From Cunninghamella blakesleeana (Eukaryota; Mucoromycota; Mucoromycetes; Mucorales; Cunninghamellaceae), in contig JAFCIZ010000008.1 of the NCBI GenBank assembly GCA_017871115.1, forward strand, positions 682,001-746,000: a stretch of DNA of 64,000 nucleotides, read 5' to 3'. Every line of letters starts with the position of its first letter. Position 1 is the first letter of the stretch. Both the position numbers and the translations under genes were made by a program. Positions 47,023 to 59,446 of this stretch are shown here, piece by piece. Below the pieces are notes generated by a model. That model had not been told where the DNA came from. It made no database searches and saw nothing but the letters and a program-made list of their open reading frames with translations.

Positions 47023-48078
47023 AACCAATAATAGATAATATATAGAATGAACGGTATAATAATTTTTATTATATTTTATTTATGTTATTATATATACATA
47101 TAGCCTTGTTGGATGGCACCTGAAGTAATGGAACAAGATGGCTATGATTTTAAGGCTGATATTTGGAGTTTTGGTATCACTGCATATGAACTTGCTACTG
47201 GTCATGCGCCATTTGCTAAATATCCACCATTAAAGGTAATTTTATTAATAATAAAATTCTAAACACGATAAACAATGTTTTATTTATTTATTTATATTTG
47301 TTATTATTTTTCATTCTATAGGTTCTTAAATTAACGTTATCAAGTGAACCACCCACTTTGGATGATGCTCATACCAAATACAATTATTCCAGGGTTTTTA
47401 AAGAAATGATTGAACTTTGTTTACAAAAAGATCCTGATCAGCGGTAAAATAGAATTATATATATATATTTTATTTTGTTTCATAAAAAAGTCAAAATTTT
47501 CTCATCAAACTATATTTTTCTTTCTTCTCTTTCTTTTTCTTTTCTTTAAATAGGCCCACGGCTGAAAAATTATTACAGCATCCATTTTTCAAGCAAGCTA
47601 AAAAAAGAGATTATTTAGTGAAATCTGTTCTTGCTTATGTACCACCTATTGATCAACGTCCTCATAGAAAATTACCACAAAAGCGAGTATCGTACGAAGT
47701 AACGGATCAATGGAATTTTGACGATGATGAAGAGGACGCTGATGAAAGCAATAATAATAATGATAATAATAATGATAATGATACCCAAACTTTACCATCA
47801 CCACCAATAACAGATGCTACCGCAAAGAAAAGAACGAATGATGAAGAAAACCGTGAAACAATAGATAATCAACAACAATCATTACAAAGGAAATCTTCTT
47901 CTTCTCCAATGTTATCAGCACCTGAAGAAACTGCAGTGCCTGTACCAAAAAGACATATTACGTTTGGTGATGTTGTCATACGTGATACGTCTAATAATAG
48001 ATCAAAATCACCCATACGTGATACTACAAATAGACCAAAATCTCCATCTATCGACATACAAAATATTTTACAAGATAC

Positions 48079-48110
<32 letters not shown>

Positions 48111-49452
48111 GCTATACTACTACATTTACTACAACTAATAATAATAATAATAATAACAATAATAATACAAGTGTTACGACGAAAAAGTCACGGTTCATTA
48201 TTGAAGAACCTGATCATGTTACACAACCTTCACCACCATCTTCTTCGTCAGGTAATACAGCTGTAACATCCATTATGCTACCTTCCAATGGCCATACATC
48301 TGCTTCCACTTCCCCTAATGAAAAACCTGATTATATTGGTTCTGGTCTTGGCATTATCAACAACCCTAACAATAATACAAAGCACCGCCACTCTGTGCAA
48401 TTCACAGAAGTGACCTATCCTCTTGACTATGATCGTCATCACCAGGATTCTTTACATAAAGTTAATAGCAATCATTCTGATACACCAACCACTCCTTTAA
48501 GTCGTGTTGCAAGTTATGATACTATTTCAGGTAATGATAACAAAAGAAAAAGTATATTTGAAAATGAAAAGGGACATCGAACTTATTTTTTATTTATTTT
48601 TATGTTTTCAATTTCATTGGCTTAATAGAACGTAGGTCAAGGTTTGAAATTCAGCACTCTACTCCATCTGGTAATTTAGCAGATCAACCCTCCTCTGCTA
48701 CTGCATCACCTCTATCTCGTGATGGATCCTCTACCTCTTTATTATCACAAAAGTTAAGTCGATTTTTAGTAGAAAAACCTGATGATCACAGCAATAGTCC
48801 TTTATCAACGGTCGTGGATGCAAGAAAAATTGGCCGATTTGAATTAACTGGCCGTACTGGATCAGTCTCTTCCATGTCCTCATCAGAAAAGGACCCATTT
48901 TCTTCCTCTCGTTATGGTGGTAGTAATGGCCATATGATAGATACCCATACATTATATATGCAAATGGAGCAATTACTAAAACAAACTGATGCTCAAAAGG
49001 CTTTACTGAATGAATGTATGCTTCAACTTAGCTCTCCTCAATCCACTTATCATCACCATCATACTACTACTACTACTCCTTCAAGAAGTCGATCTGTCTC
49101 CATTTCTTCTGACGTGAAACGTTCAGCAAGTGATCATGATCAAAAGTAAGTTTATAAACAACTCCTATTTTTTAAAAATAAATAAATAAATAACTTGATA
49201 AAAAAAATTTAAATCTAATCAAACGATTTTATATATATATATTTATATTATAGATCAAATATGAATGACATGACGTCAACTATAGATCAACTACAGCATT
49301 TACTGTCTATGACTTTCAAAGAAAAGGAAAAATTAACAAAAGAAAATAAATTATTAAAAATCGAACTTGAAAAATTACAACAATCATCAACTTCCTCCAA
49401 TAATACAACATCACCCACAGTATCGAATACCACCCTCAATACAACTACGTAA
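45613..49452 (+). CDS. STE20-family kinase of the OSR1/SPAK (FRAY) group
   Basis: Nine exons: 45613-46087, 46191-46306, 46470-46578, 46734-46975, 47104-47235, 47322-47443, 47554-48530, 48629-49145 and 49254-49452, giving 962 residues with consistent phases. A Ser/Pro/Thr-rich N-terminus precedes the kinase domain (about 150-425): [11 protein letters not shown], glycine loop [11 protein letters not shown], catalytic lysine in [45 protein letters not shown] and [19 protein letters not shown]. The segment after the kinase ([15 protein letters not shown] ... [15 protein letters not shown]) resembles the PF1 extension of OSR1/SPAK. Asn repeats, phosphorylation-type Ser/Pro segments and a C-terminal coiled coil ([20 protein letters not shown]) follow. 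By family it may take part in osmotic or ion-transport or polarity signalling. A reading frame through intron 7 would end early, so 48531-48628 must be removed for the full protein. Confidence 0.92.
46674..46721. repeat. (TA)n microsatellite in kinase intron 3
   Basis: TA dinucleotide run within the intron before exon 46734. A second one fills intron 4 at about 46984-47020. Confidence 0.85.
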
Positions 49453-50026
49453 ATTATTATTTTATCTTTATTTTCTATCTGTATAACTTTTTTTTTTAAA
49501 AAAAAAAGAAAAAACAGGAAAAAAAATTGTATTAAATAGATACCGAAGACATTGAACAATATATATTTATATAAAAGAAAAAAAAAACCACTACTATTAC
49601 AACGACAATAAAATTATATATAAACAAATAAAATATAATAATAAATATATATATATTTATAGCATAATTTTCTATTTAAATGATTTTTTTTCTTAAATAT
49701 GTATGTCGCACATAAAAAAATTATATATTTCATTAATACTAAACTTAGGAAAAATATTTTATTTATGTACACTTTTTTATTTGTTAAAAATAGTAGCATA
49801 ATGATTATATAACGTTATTAAAAAAAATACAATTGTGTGTGTGGGGATATATGTTTAAGATGTAAAATAAAGAAGCAATAAAAAATTAATGGTATAAAAA
49901 AGTATGAAATGCGAACAAAAAAAAAAAAGAAAAATGTAGAGTAGTTGATGATAAAATATTAAATGACATATTATTATTATTTTTGTCTAGTATATGTAAT
50001 TGTTAATAAATACAAACAAAGATTGT
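49453..50026. other. Convergent 3' intergenic region
   Basis: AT-rich 3' flanks of the kinase and the acidic protein. No gene. Confidence 0.55.
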
Positions 50027-50506
50027 TCAGTTCCGAGGAAAGAGTGGTTTATCATATGATAGAGTAGTAGTATCATTGGTTTTAGTAGTAGACAAAGTGT
50101 GATCACTTGAATTTAATAAAAGGTAATTCATAGGTAATGAAGGCTCAATACGAGAATAATAATCAAATTGGGTCGTCATAGAGGGTGTGATAGGTAGATC
50201 ATCTTCTTCTTCATCATTTTCTTCATCTGTATTATTATAGTATGGATGTTCATAAATTTCTTTGTCGTATTCCTCATATTCATATTCTTCATCGTCTTCG
50301 TCATCATCATAATAATAAAAATCATCTTCTGTTAATTCAGCTACAGGTGTTCGATCATAATCAATAGAACTATGAGTATAAAACACTTGATCAATACCAT
50401 AAAATCGAACGGATTTGGTTAATCCATGGCTATTGTTGATTTGAAAAGATTTTCTTTTTCGTAGAGGTTTAATTAATCGATGCCAAGTTTGTGAAAACGA
50501 AATCAT
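50027..50506 (-). CDS. Acidic hypothetical protein with conserved-looking N-terminal block
   Basis: Intronless, 159 residues. The first third is basic (HRLIKPLRKRKSFQ) and leads to KSVRFYGIDQVFYTHSSIDYDRTPV (about 31-55). That block recalls short motifs in many uncharacterised fungal proteins, in which a VxF strand is followed by a Tyr/His-Thr-x-Ser...YDR element; the VRF could also be a PP1-docking motif. A very acidic Asp/Glu/Tyr stretch follows (about 60-105), then a Ser/Thr-rich tail. I cannot assign a function. The composition (acidic, balanced codons, clear start) supports a real gene. Confidence 0.6.
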   Translation of the reverse strand: MISFSQTWHRLIKPLRKRKSFQINNSHGLTKSVRFYGIDQVFYTHSSIDYDRTPVAELTEDDFYYYDDDEDDEEYEYEEYDKEIYEHPYYNNTDEENDEEEDDLPITPSMTTQFDYYSRIEPSLPMNYLLLNSSDHTLSTTKTNDTTTLSYDKPLFPRN

Positions 50507-50560
50507 GTAAAAAAAATTGGAATATGAATATATATAACAAAAAAATAAAAAATAAAGGTT

Positions 50561-50598
<38 letters not shown>

Positions 50599-52170
50599 GG
50601 AAATAAAAAAAAATGAAAATAAAAGAAAAGAAAAGAAAAAGTGAAAAAAAGAAACTTCAATTGAAAATATTTATAACTTTTTTTTCTTCTCTTTCTTCTC
50701 CTTTCAGAGCTGTGTGTGAGTGCAAGTCCTATTTTTCTCCCTTTCTCCCTTATTTTTTTTTTTTTTTTTTTTTTGGTTACCGCCGCTTTTTGTAAAAAGT
50801 AATGTGATACTTTTTTTCGTACCTTACTTTAAGTAACTTTTTTAAAACTAGCCTAAAAAAAGAAAGAACATAAGCGAATATCACAGTAGTTTACATCACT
50901 TTTTACTGATGTTATTACGTATTCTATGGTTTTTTTTATTGTACTATTAAACAGTGGATATATCGTTCAAAGAATACATACATTAGGTAGAAAGAATATC
51001 TTTCTATTATTCAAACGAAACAAATAAATATTACTATAAATATAATAAACAACAATAAAAGATTCATTCTTTTTTTTTTACAGCTTTACATATAAACGTG
51101 CGTATTTTTCAAATACATATAGTACAAAAACCGATATGAACCCGAAGTATTCATTATTATTTCGGTTCATTCGGTTATTTTTATATAGATAACGATAAAT
51201 CACATCATATTAAAATTGATTATACAAAAGAAAATGAAATCCACAAGTGGCAAAACTATAATAATGAAAGAAGTCTATTTTGTCAAATGTTGTCATTAAC
51301 AATGTTTTTATTTTTTATATTTCTCTCCCGCCATTTTTTATTTTTATTTTCACACACTTGTACCCCTTTTTGTTTATTTATGATTGATGTTATATATTTT
51401 GCATTATCAATGTTTTCTTGATGTTAGTAATGTGACGAAATGTACAAATAAAAAAATAAGTACCTTTTTTTTTACTCCAAGAAATAATCAAAAAAGGATT
51501 TTTTTTTTCTTCCTCGGAATCCAATTTTTTTGCAGTCCGTGATCATCCCTATTGGATAAGTAAAAAGGTGCTTTAAATATATACATTGAGTTTGTAAGAA
51601 AGGCTTTTTTACTAAATTTAAGAAATTGGCCCTTTTTTAATTTATATTTTTAATCCTCGGATAAAAACTTTTTTTCATTTTTCTTTTTATAATTATAATT
51701 TTCATTTTTATTTTTTTAGGAAAAAGTATATATTTATATATATGAATCACCAGCCCTCCTATATCATCGTTTTTTTAAAAAAAAAAAATGCTACAGGCAT
51801 TGGGCATTAAGACATTCACAGCTAATTCTCAACTTGGTTAGACGCTCTTAAATCCATAGAAAAACGATTTTCGAGTAACACGCAAGCTTTAGAATAAACT
51901 GCCGCACAGTAGTTTATTCGGTCCAAAGAAAAAATCAAAATCGGGATAAGTTTCGCTTGTCAAATCATAACACCGATATATTATATCAAATTGTGGGTAA
52001 TACGAAATTTATGGTTTTTTATTTTTTTTAAAAAAGAAAATTAGCATAATACGTATTTATATAAAAGTAATAAGTAGAATACATAAAAAATAAAATAATA
52101 TTATTGTTATTATTATTAGAAAAGAAAAATTAAATAATTTAAAAAAATGTTATTATTTAAAAAATAATAA
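50507..52170. other. Intergenic region upstream of the acidic protein, downstream of Vps18
   Basis: About 1.66 kb. Long poly-A and poly-T tracts lie near 50560-50600 and 50752-50773. A less AT-rich island at about 51790-51960 has no ORF and includes a small inverted repeat (ATAAACT / AGTTTAT, about 51895-51920). No tRNA-like structure was recognised. Confidence 0.45.
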
Positions 52171-55100
52171 TTATAAATTCCATTCGTTCATGGCACCTAT
52201 TTCTTCTTCACTAATAAAAGGTTGATCAATAGATTTAATAATTACTTCACCACATAAAACACATTCCCCTGCCACTATATCATCTATTTCTTCTTGGATT
52301 TGTTCATCTTTTGCTGTATTTGTTTGATCATTTTCAACAACAGAAGCTGAATCACTTGTAAAAATAGCACCAGCAGCATGGATCCATTTTGAGGCTGGTC
52401 CTGCAGTTGTAATAGATGATGAGGTTGGGCTTTTAATATCGTCTAATTGTGATTGTAATTGATGAAGACGTCGAAGTGTACGTGGTGGTAAATAATGTGT
52501 CACCTAGTAATATATAATTTCATTTATATATAAAAATATAAAGTAAAAAAAATGAATTAACTTTTATTACTCTATAATTGCGTTATTTTTTTTTCCTTTT
52601 TTTTTTTATTAAAAAATAAACTTACACGCTGAGTAATACATTCCGCATGAAATACATGTTGACATGGAAACAAATAAAATTGATCACTAAGAATTGGATG
52701 ATGGCATATAAAACATTTTTCAACTGCGTTTACAAGTCCAAATCTGTTCATAAAATAAAATAAAAAAAAATGGGTAGATTAAAAAAATGGTCATCTATTG
52801 CATTATGTTGTGTTATTGTTTTATTTTATTTTTTTCTTAAAAAAGTATATTCTTACTTGCTACGAATATTTCGAATATCAACACGAATATTATCAGATGT
52901 TCTAGTTGCTTCACTCATTTCCACTTTTAAATCTTCAATCTTTAGGTTATACTCTTCCAAAGTTTCACATATATCTTCCTTAAAATCACCGATTACTTTG
53001 AATTCAGGGAAAAATGGCAAGATGTCGTCAATTTCTAATAGATCACAGTTTGTTAAAAAGGCCATTGCTCTAAATTAAATATATATATATATATATATAT
53101 ATTAGATTACATTGCACTTTTTTTTTTATTTTATTTTTATTTCAGTTAACCCCTATTTACATATACATACATACATACATGTATGAATTACTTACGTCTT
53201 TATGTCCTTATTTTCACTAACCACTTTTTTTGCAATGGTTAACCATAATTTTTTTCTTAGTTCATCGTCATCTTCAGGTTTATCTGCATTAATAACGGCA
53301 AGTTCAATATCATTATTCTAATTTTAACAAAATGACAATAATAACAACAATAATAATAATAATAATAAAACATATAATGAATTTGTTGTACTAAACTTTC
53401 AACCTTTATTTATTTATTTTATATTTATATAATTACCTTTAATGCAAGATTAACAGCTTCTTCATATAAACCCATTTGGCTATAAATATGTACACAGCTT
53501 TCAGTTCTTCCATTTTGACTACATAGTCGTAAAGCATAATCCAAATTATAATGCATTTCACGTCCCTATGAATTAATATATTAATATAAATATATATATT
53601 CGAATATAATTAACTATTACACATTTTATTTTATTTATATAAAACACTTACTTCATTTTTTAAAAAGGCTAATAAAGCTGATTCATCTCGAGTTGATTGC
53701 ATAGCATATAATGTGAGTAAAAGGTTATGAATGGCAGCATCAGTACTATTGAGTGTTGTAACAACAAATGAAAGGTATCTAATAGCTTGATTCTAATAAA
53801 TAAATAATGAGTAACTCATGAATTTAACCTTCAATATATATTTAATATTCTATTTTTTTCATTTATACTAATTTTATTTTTATATTCTTCCTTTCCTACC
53901 GGTAATCCTTTATCTGCTACTTTAGAATGATCATATCTTAAAAGTGAAGGTATCAATAGACGTGGGTTTAAATTAGTTTGTCTCATCCAAACATTTACGG
54001 TTTCGTAAGGTTCGTTTTCCATTAGAACAGGTGAGTATTTATAAAATATACTAGATTTATTCTAAATAAAATTAAATTAAATATAAAAAATGAATAATTG
54101 ACAGATAATGGATCACATATACATACAAATTTTACCTATTTTATATATCTATTTTATGATCATTACCTGTTTACAAATAACTTCTAACGCTTTACTCCAG
54201 TTTTTTTCTACAATCCAATAATTAATTACTTTATCGTAATCTTCAATAAGTAATGCATAATATAACAATTCATTATTTCGGCCATGGCTTGATAATAAAT
54301 GAAAAGTAGTAGGACTGTGTAAATGCTGGCTGTAAGATTCAATAAAAGATTTAAATTCATCAAGTGTATCTTCTTGACGTTCTTTGTAATAGGCTGCATC
54401 CTTAAATCCATTAGTTGTTCCATCGTTCAATCCATTTGTAGTTGTTGAATCTGTAGATACCAATGTTGAAGTTGCTAAATCATCTAATTCATCTAATTTA
54501 GATAAATATAATTCTACCAACCATGTTGCAATCATCGTTTTTTGAGATCGATCCTAAACAAATAAATAAATATATATTAATAATTAATTCAGCGTCGCCA
54601 TCACTATTATTTTTATTTATTATTTTATAGTAAAATAAAATATGAATTAAAAATTAAATACTTACTTTTTTTTGTAACCTTCCTAATTTATTTCCAAGGT
54701 ATACGCGTAATGCATCCATTTCATTTTGTTCTATAAATTGAAGTGCTACTTCTTCAAATGGAACTGTGCTTTCAGCAAAAAATTTAGCACTCATTTGGTA
54801 TCGTCTTTGGCTAAAATAATCTTTTGCTTGGGCCGTAAATACTTTATCCTTTTGAGCTGCGTCTTTACAATATTGTAGTGACATGTTGTATTGTTGCTTA
54901 TCTAAATAAAGTTTCCACACATCCCTTTCTTCGTTTTTTATTACTAATTCATACATATGTAATGAGGTATATACCCAAAAGGTTTTCTTGATATCATCTA
55001 CTGTCATACCAACTACAACTTCATTGTATTGCTATTAGTATTATAATGTTTTAAAAAAAGAAAAAAAATTAATATATAGATATTTTTTTTATTCTATTTC

Positions 55101-56743
55101 GTTTGTTATATATATACAAGAAGATATTTACCAAAGGCACCATTTCTTCATATACAATTTGGTCATTTAATTGACATATTGCTCGTACACGGTCTTTATA
55201 GAGTAAAATAAAATGAAATTCAGTCAATGCAACAGAGATAGGAGGTTCCATAATAAGCTGATCTTCGTCATCTGATGAAATGGAGGGGTATCTAATAAAA
55301 AATTATATACATGTATATATCAGTGCATATATTTTAATGATAATAATTTCATTATTAAACTTTTTTAATAAAAATAAACAACTTACTGTAATAACTGTAC
55401 ATTGTCGATAACACTGTCACCAACATTTTGAGATCCAAATACAAGATCACCGTGATAAATACCAGGACCTGATAACCATGCAAACGTTTGTGCAACACCT
55501 TGTTGTTGAAGCTCATGGAATTTACTAAAAAAATGCATTTCACTATAAGGTAAATCACCAGGAAGTTCTTGGAAACCTAAGTATAAAAATGAATATATAT
55601 ATCAGTATATGTAGACTTTTCCATTTCTCTTATTTATAATGATTGTTTCCTTTCTTTCTTTTTTCATTTTATTACCAGGGTTAACATCATACTTCGAAAA
55701 TAATCCTTCAAAAATAGCTTTTTCACCACGTTCTTCATTATTATCGCCAAATCCAGATGGGGAGGATCTATTCCCATTACTAGGACCAATCAAACCTACA
55801 AATTGATAAATTCTTGTTGGAGTAGTTGCCATGACAAAATATTTACGATTATTAACCGGGAATTGTTCAAAATGTAAACCAGTGATTGGCATGGTAGATT
55901 CATGAATGGAATAAACTTGTTCAAGATACCTCTCTTCTCGTCTAAAAAACTCATCGGTTGGTTCCAAGATAGTTTCATAAATCAATCCTTTCTTTGTTCC
56001 AATTAAAATTTCGCGTGTTGATGGGTCAGCTAATGTTGCTTGTTTATTCCATGCAATTGATGATATAGTAATTCCTTTTAATTTATTTAATTGTTTGGTG
56101 CGTCGCCATTTTTCATAAAGGTAATAATTTTCCCCATGATCTGTGGTAATAATTAAATGCCTTCCAGTTGGATCAAAAAATACCTTGACTATTTTACCAT
56201 CACCTGGTTTTCTCGTGATTTCAATATCTACGTTATGAAATACATTAAAAAAGAAAGGCAAATTTAGCTATCAATCAATATATACATTTATATTTATTAT
56301 TAAATTATATATTAATATTCACCTTCCACTTCCATAGGATTGTCTAAATCAATACGTAAAATTCGATTTGTACTTAGAGCTATTACTAATATATTATTTG
56401 AGACCGCCATATCTACTAAAGTTGCTGGAAGCTGAAACTGAACACAATCAAGAACAAAGATAGGCACTTCTACTTGACCAAATCCTGTTGATACATATCC
56501 TGTTTCAAGCTATAAAGTAATAATAAATAAAATGATAAAAGTATAAATATATATATTATATTTGTGTGTAAAAAAAGGTATTATTTTATAAAAAAAAGAT
56601 CTGCAGTTTCATACCCTCATTGTTTCAACGCCATCGTACCCATTCCCATAGCCGTTAGAAGTGTTAAATTGATCACCAAAAAGTGTAATAGATGGTATTA
56701 AGTCTGTCTCAGACGATTCCATAAAATCATCTATTAAAGACAT
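52171..56743 (-). CDS. VPS18: Vacuolar sorting protein Vps18 (Pep3), HOPS/CORVET core subunit
   Basis: Fourteen exons on the minus strand: 56743-56615, 56509-56323, 56227-55676, 55576-55387, 55291-55132, 55031-54666, 54553-54167, 54061-53900, 53792-53652, 53565-53437, 53317-53196, 53069-52857, 52743-52626 and 52503-52171, giving 1062 residues with all phases consistent. The N-terminal half is a beta-propeller (VSNNILVIALSTNRILRIDL, KIVKVFFDPTGRHLIIT). Alpha-solenoid sequence follows (VWKLYLDKQQYNMSLQYCKD, ATWLVELYLSKLDEL, NQAIRYLSFVV, and a clathrin-type repeat ending NGRTESCVHIYSQMGLYEEA). The C-terminus has a coiled coil and a RING-type zinc motif (CFICHHPIL ... CQHVFHAECIT ... CVLCGEV). 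Vps18 tethers vesicles at endosomes and vacuoles. It is slightly longer than the animal protein because of Ser/Thr-rich loops. It is divergent to the YbaK gene over only 238 bp. Confidence 0.95.
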
Positions 56744-56981
56744 TTTATTATGTTTATTATTTGTAAAATAAGTTAAGGTGGAATATATAGATAAAAAAAA
56801 AACGAAAGGAAAGTAAAAAAGGGGAAGAGGGAAATAAAAAAATGAAAGTGTTTTAGATTTTTTTGCAGATAGAGGAGTTTGAAGTACTTCATTCGAAAAA
56901 AATTTATAAAAGAAAAAACCTCTTTCCTTCCCCTTCTTTTTTTAAAAAAAAATAAATTATAATAGTTTATTATAATTCAGA
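56744..56981. promoter_or_regulatory. Short bidirectional promoter, Vps18 / YbaK-domain gene
   Basis: Only 238 bases separate the two divergent ATGs. The stretch includes purine-rich (AAAGGAAAG) and pyrimidine-rich (CCTTCCCCTTC) segments on opposite sides. No specific factor site is recognised. Confidence 0.5.
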
Positions 56982-58460
56982 ATGCAGCTCGTTAAAGATT
57001 TACAACCAGATCAAATAAAAACATTGCAAGTAAACTAATATTATATACATGCCTATAATACAATTATCATTTTATATACAGTATTTTTTTTAAAAATGAC
57101 TTTTTTTTTTTAAAAAAAATAGAACTTGGTTTTTGATATAAGCAATTTGTATATACAATACAGCGACGAATATATGAATCAATGGGAAAAGGGTTGTGAT
57201 AATGAAAAAGTATTGAAAGATGCTCCCGAAGCTGTAAAACAAGTAAATAATAAAATAAATAATGAAATTAAAACAAAATATATATATACATGTATATATA
57301 CATATATATATATATATATCTATGACATTATTAAAAGTTAAATACCATGTATTTATTTTTTTGACAGGTGGCAAAAGGATCAATAGCATATGGATTATTT
57401 CATGTTAGTCGTATCATTGAAGTAGAGCCAGATTATTATACTTGGGAAGCTCAGCGGCGAGCGTGAGTTATACTAAAATATACTTTTAATTATTTAATTA
57501 ATAAAAAATATATAATACTAAAAAAAGTGTTGACATATTTTTAGGTTCCGGATCAATGCTCCTTCAAAATCTCATATGTGTAAAAGTCTTATCATGGAAA
57601 ATATCAAATGTACTCATAATGATTTTTCAGGTAAGTCACTCCAAAATTATAGTTACATATATATACATATATTGATAAAAATTATTAATGCTAAAGTACA
57701 TTGAATTTCCTACTATTATTACAATTTCACACATAGATCCACTCCATTCAAAATATTATTGTATCATTACTAGAGTAAAATAAAAAATAAAAAAATTGAA
57801 ACGAAAATAAAAGCATAGAAAAAATATTAAGAAAAATAAAACAAAACTCAATATGCTAACCATATATATATATATAGCATGATTCACCTGTTAATACAAA
57901 AACTCTTAAACATTTTGTTCATGGTTTAAAAGATAAAACTGCTAGTAAAAAATATTTTAACTTTAGATTAGCTGATCCTGAAGTAATTAAATAATAATAG
58001 TAATAATAATATTAATAATATAGTAATTCAATACCAACTTTTTATATTTTTCGATATTTTATAATTAGGTATCGTTTGAATTGACTGGATATAAAAGAGG
58101 AGGTGTTTGTCCATTGGTAAATATATGCTATTTTTTATTTTAATATAGATGTATACATATCTTATTTCAATGCTTTGATAATCATTTAATTCTTTTCAAT
58201 AGGGTATGAAAAATCGTTTACCAATTATTATGGCAGAATCTGTTACAAAGTTAGATGTAAGTGATGGTTATACACGTATGCGCCTGTGCGTATTAAATTT
58301 AACACTGATAATAATAGTTTAACAAATTGATTTTTATTTTTATTTAATTATTTAGCCTCCTGTTATGTTCCTTGGTGCCGGTCATATAGACTTTAAGATT
58401 GCCGTTCCTGTACAAGAATTTATCAAAGCAACCGGTTGTATGATAGCAGATTTAGAATAA
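56982..58460 (+). CDS. YbaK/aminoacyl-tRNA deacylase-domain protein
   Basis: Nine exons: 56982-57029, 57123-57242, 57368-57462, 57545-57630, 57737-57774, 57878-57982, 58069-58116, 58203-58256 and 58356-58460, giving 232 residues. The N-terminal 60 residues are helical and specific to this eukaryotic group. The YbaK/ProX fold follows: CKSLIMENIKC, YYCIITRHDSPVNTKTLKHF, KKYFNFRLADPEVSFELTGY, KRGGVCPLGMKNRLPIIMAES, and the GAGHIDFKIAVPVQEFIKATG signature near the end. Family knowledge: these domains hydrolyse mischarged aminoacyl-tRNAs. The lysine after NFR/ASKKYF lies where the catalytic Lys is expected (inference). The 38-nt exon 57737-57774 is needed to avoid an in-frame stop. Which tRNA it edits cannot be told. 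Confidence 0.88.
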
Positions 58461-59446
58461 AAATAGAAAAATAAACTACATAAAGATATTAAAAAGGGGA
58501 ATACTTTTTTTTTTGAAATAGAGTGTTAGATAATATTAATAAACAATTCATTAAAAGTAATATGTAGCATTTCCTTTGTTGTTCTTTTATTTATATTATG
58601 ATGGTTATGAAAGACTTTAAAGTTATTATTATTATTTATACAAATATAAAATATAAATTCTATATGCTTGGCGAAACAAAATCTTTTTTATCAAACTTTA
58701 AAGCTTAAAACTTAGTTAATATGAATGAAATTATTTAAGTGAAAATTAATTATACAAAAAAATTTTAAACTTATATTCAACTTTTTTTTGTACTTACTGT
58801 GCTCCTTTTTATTATTATTATCGATGTATTATCATTAACATTTAAAATAAAGCAGCTGATCTTTTTTTTTCCAATATATTATTTAATAGCATGGTTACAT
58901 GTTTATATAAAAATAAATGTATTTTAAAAAGCAATTTATTAATATTTAAATATCGAGTAAGTTTAAATAAACTGATGAATATAAAGGTTACGATACTATT
59001 TTCACATTTATATCAGATTGCTTGTCTGGATCTTATTATTTATTAAAAAATAGAAGTAAACCTTGATTTGATATTACTCAGTAATTTTTTTTAAAAGAAA
59101 TATTTTCATTATTATACATATTAAAAAATTATATTTTTGCAATTTTTTTAAGAAAATATCGAGAATGAAAAAATACATTTTTTATAATATATGCTAAGTT
59201 CATGTATTACCAAAAATAGCAAGTAAAACTGAGTTAAAATACCGATTCTTTTATAACTGTGACGTTATTTTTATATATTATTTTTGCCAGGCAATTTTTT
59301 TAATCCTTCTGAATTTAAGAACAAACAAGATTTTTAATTTTTTTCTACTCCTCCTCTTCTTTCTCTTTAATTCAATTAATATTTTTTTCTCCCCACTCTC
59401 TCTCTTTTTTTCTTTCTTTTTTTAATACATATTTTTTGAATAAGAT
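58461..59446. other. Intergenic region, YbaK gene to NDUFS7
   Basis: Nearly 1 kb. AT-rich with a CT-rich segment just before the NDUFS7 start (59340-59425). No gene. Confidence 0.55.

Noticed and set aside
48531..48628. Continuation of the OSR1-like kinase frame to a stop near 48625
   Set aside because: The frame turns into Phe/Ile-rich intron-like sequence; a GTAATG donor and TAATAG acceptor in matching phase give a longer coherent protein.
51800..51900. Possible tRNA (GGTTAGACGCTC-like stretch)
   Set aside because: I could not form a cloverleaf with acceptor, anticodon and T arms; no tRNA was recognised elsewhere in the window either.
52770..53078. 102-codon plus-strand frame
   Set aside because: Antisense shadow of Vps18 exon 53069-52857.
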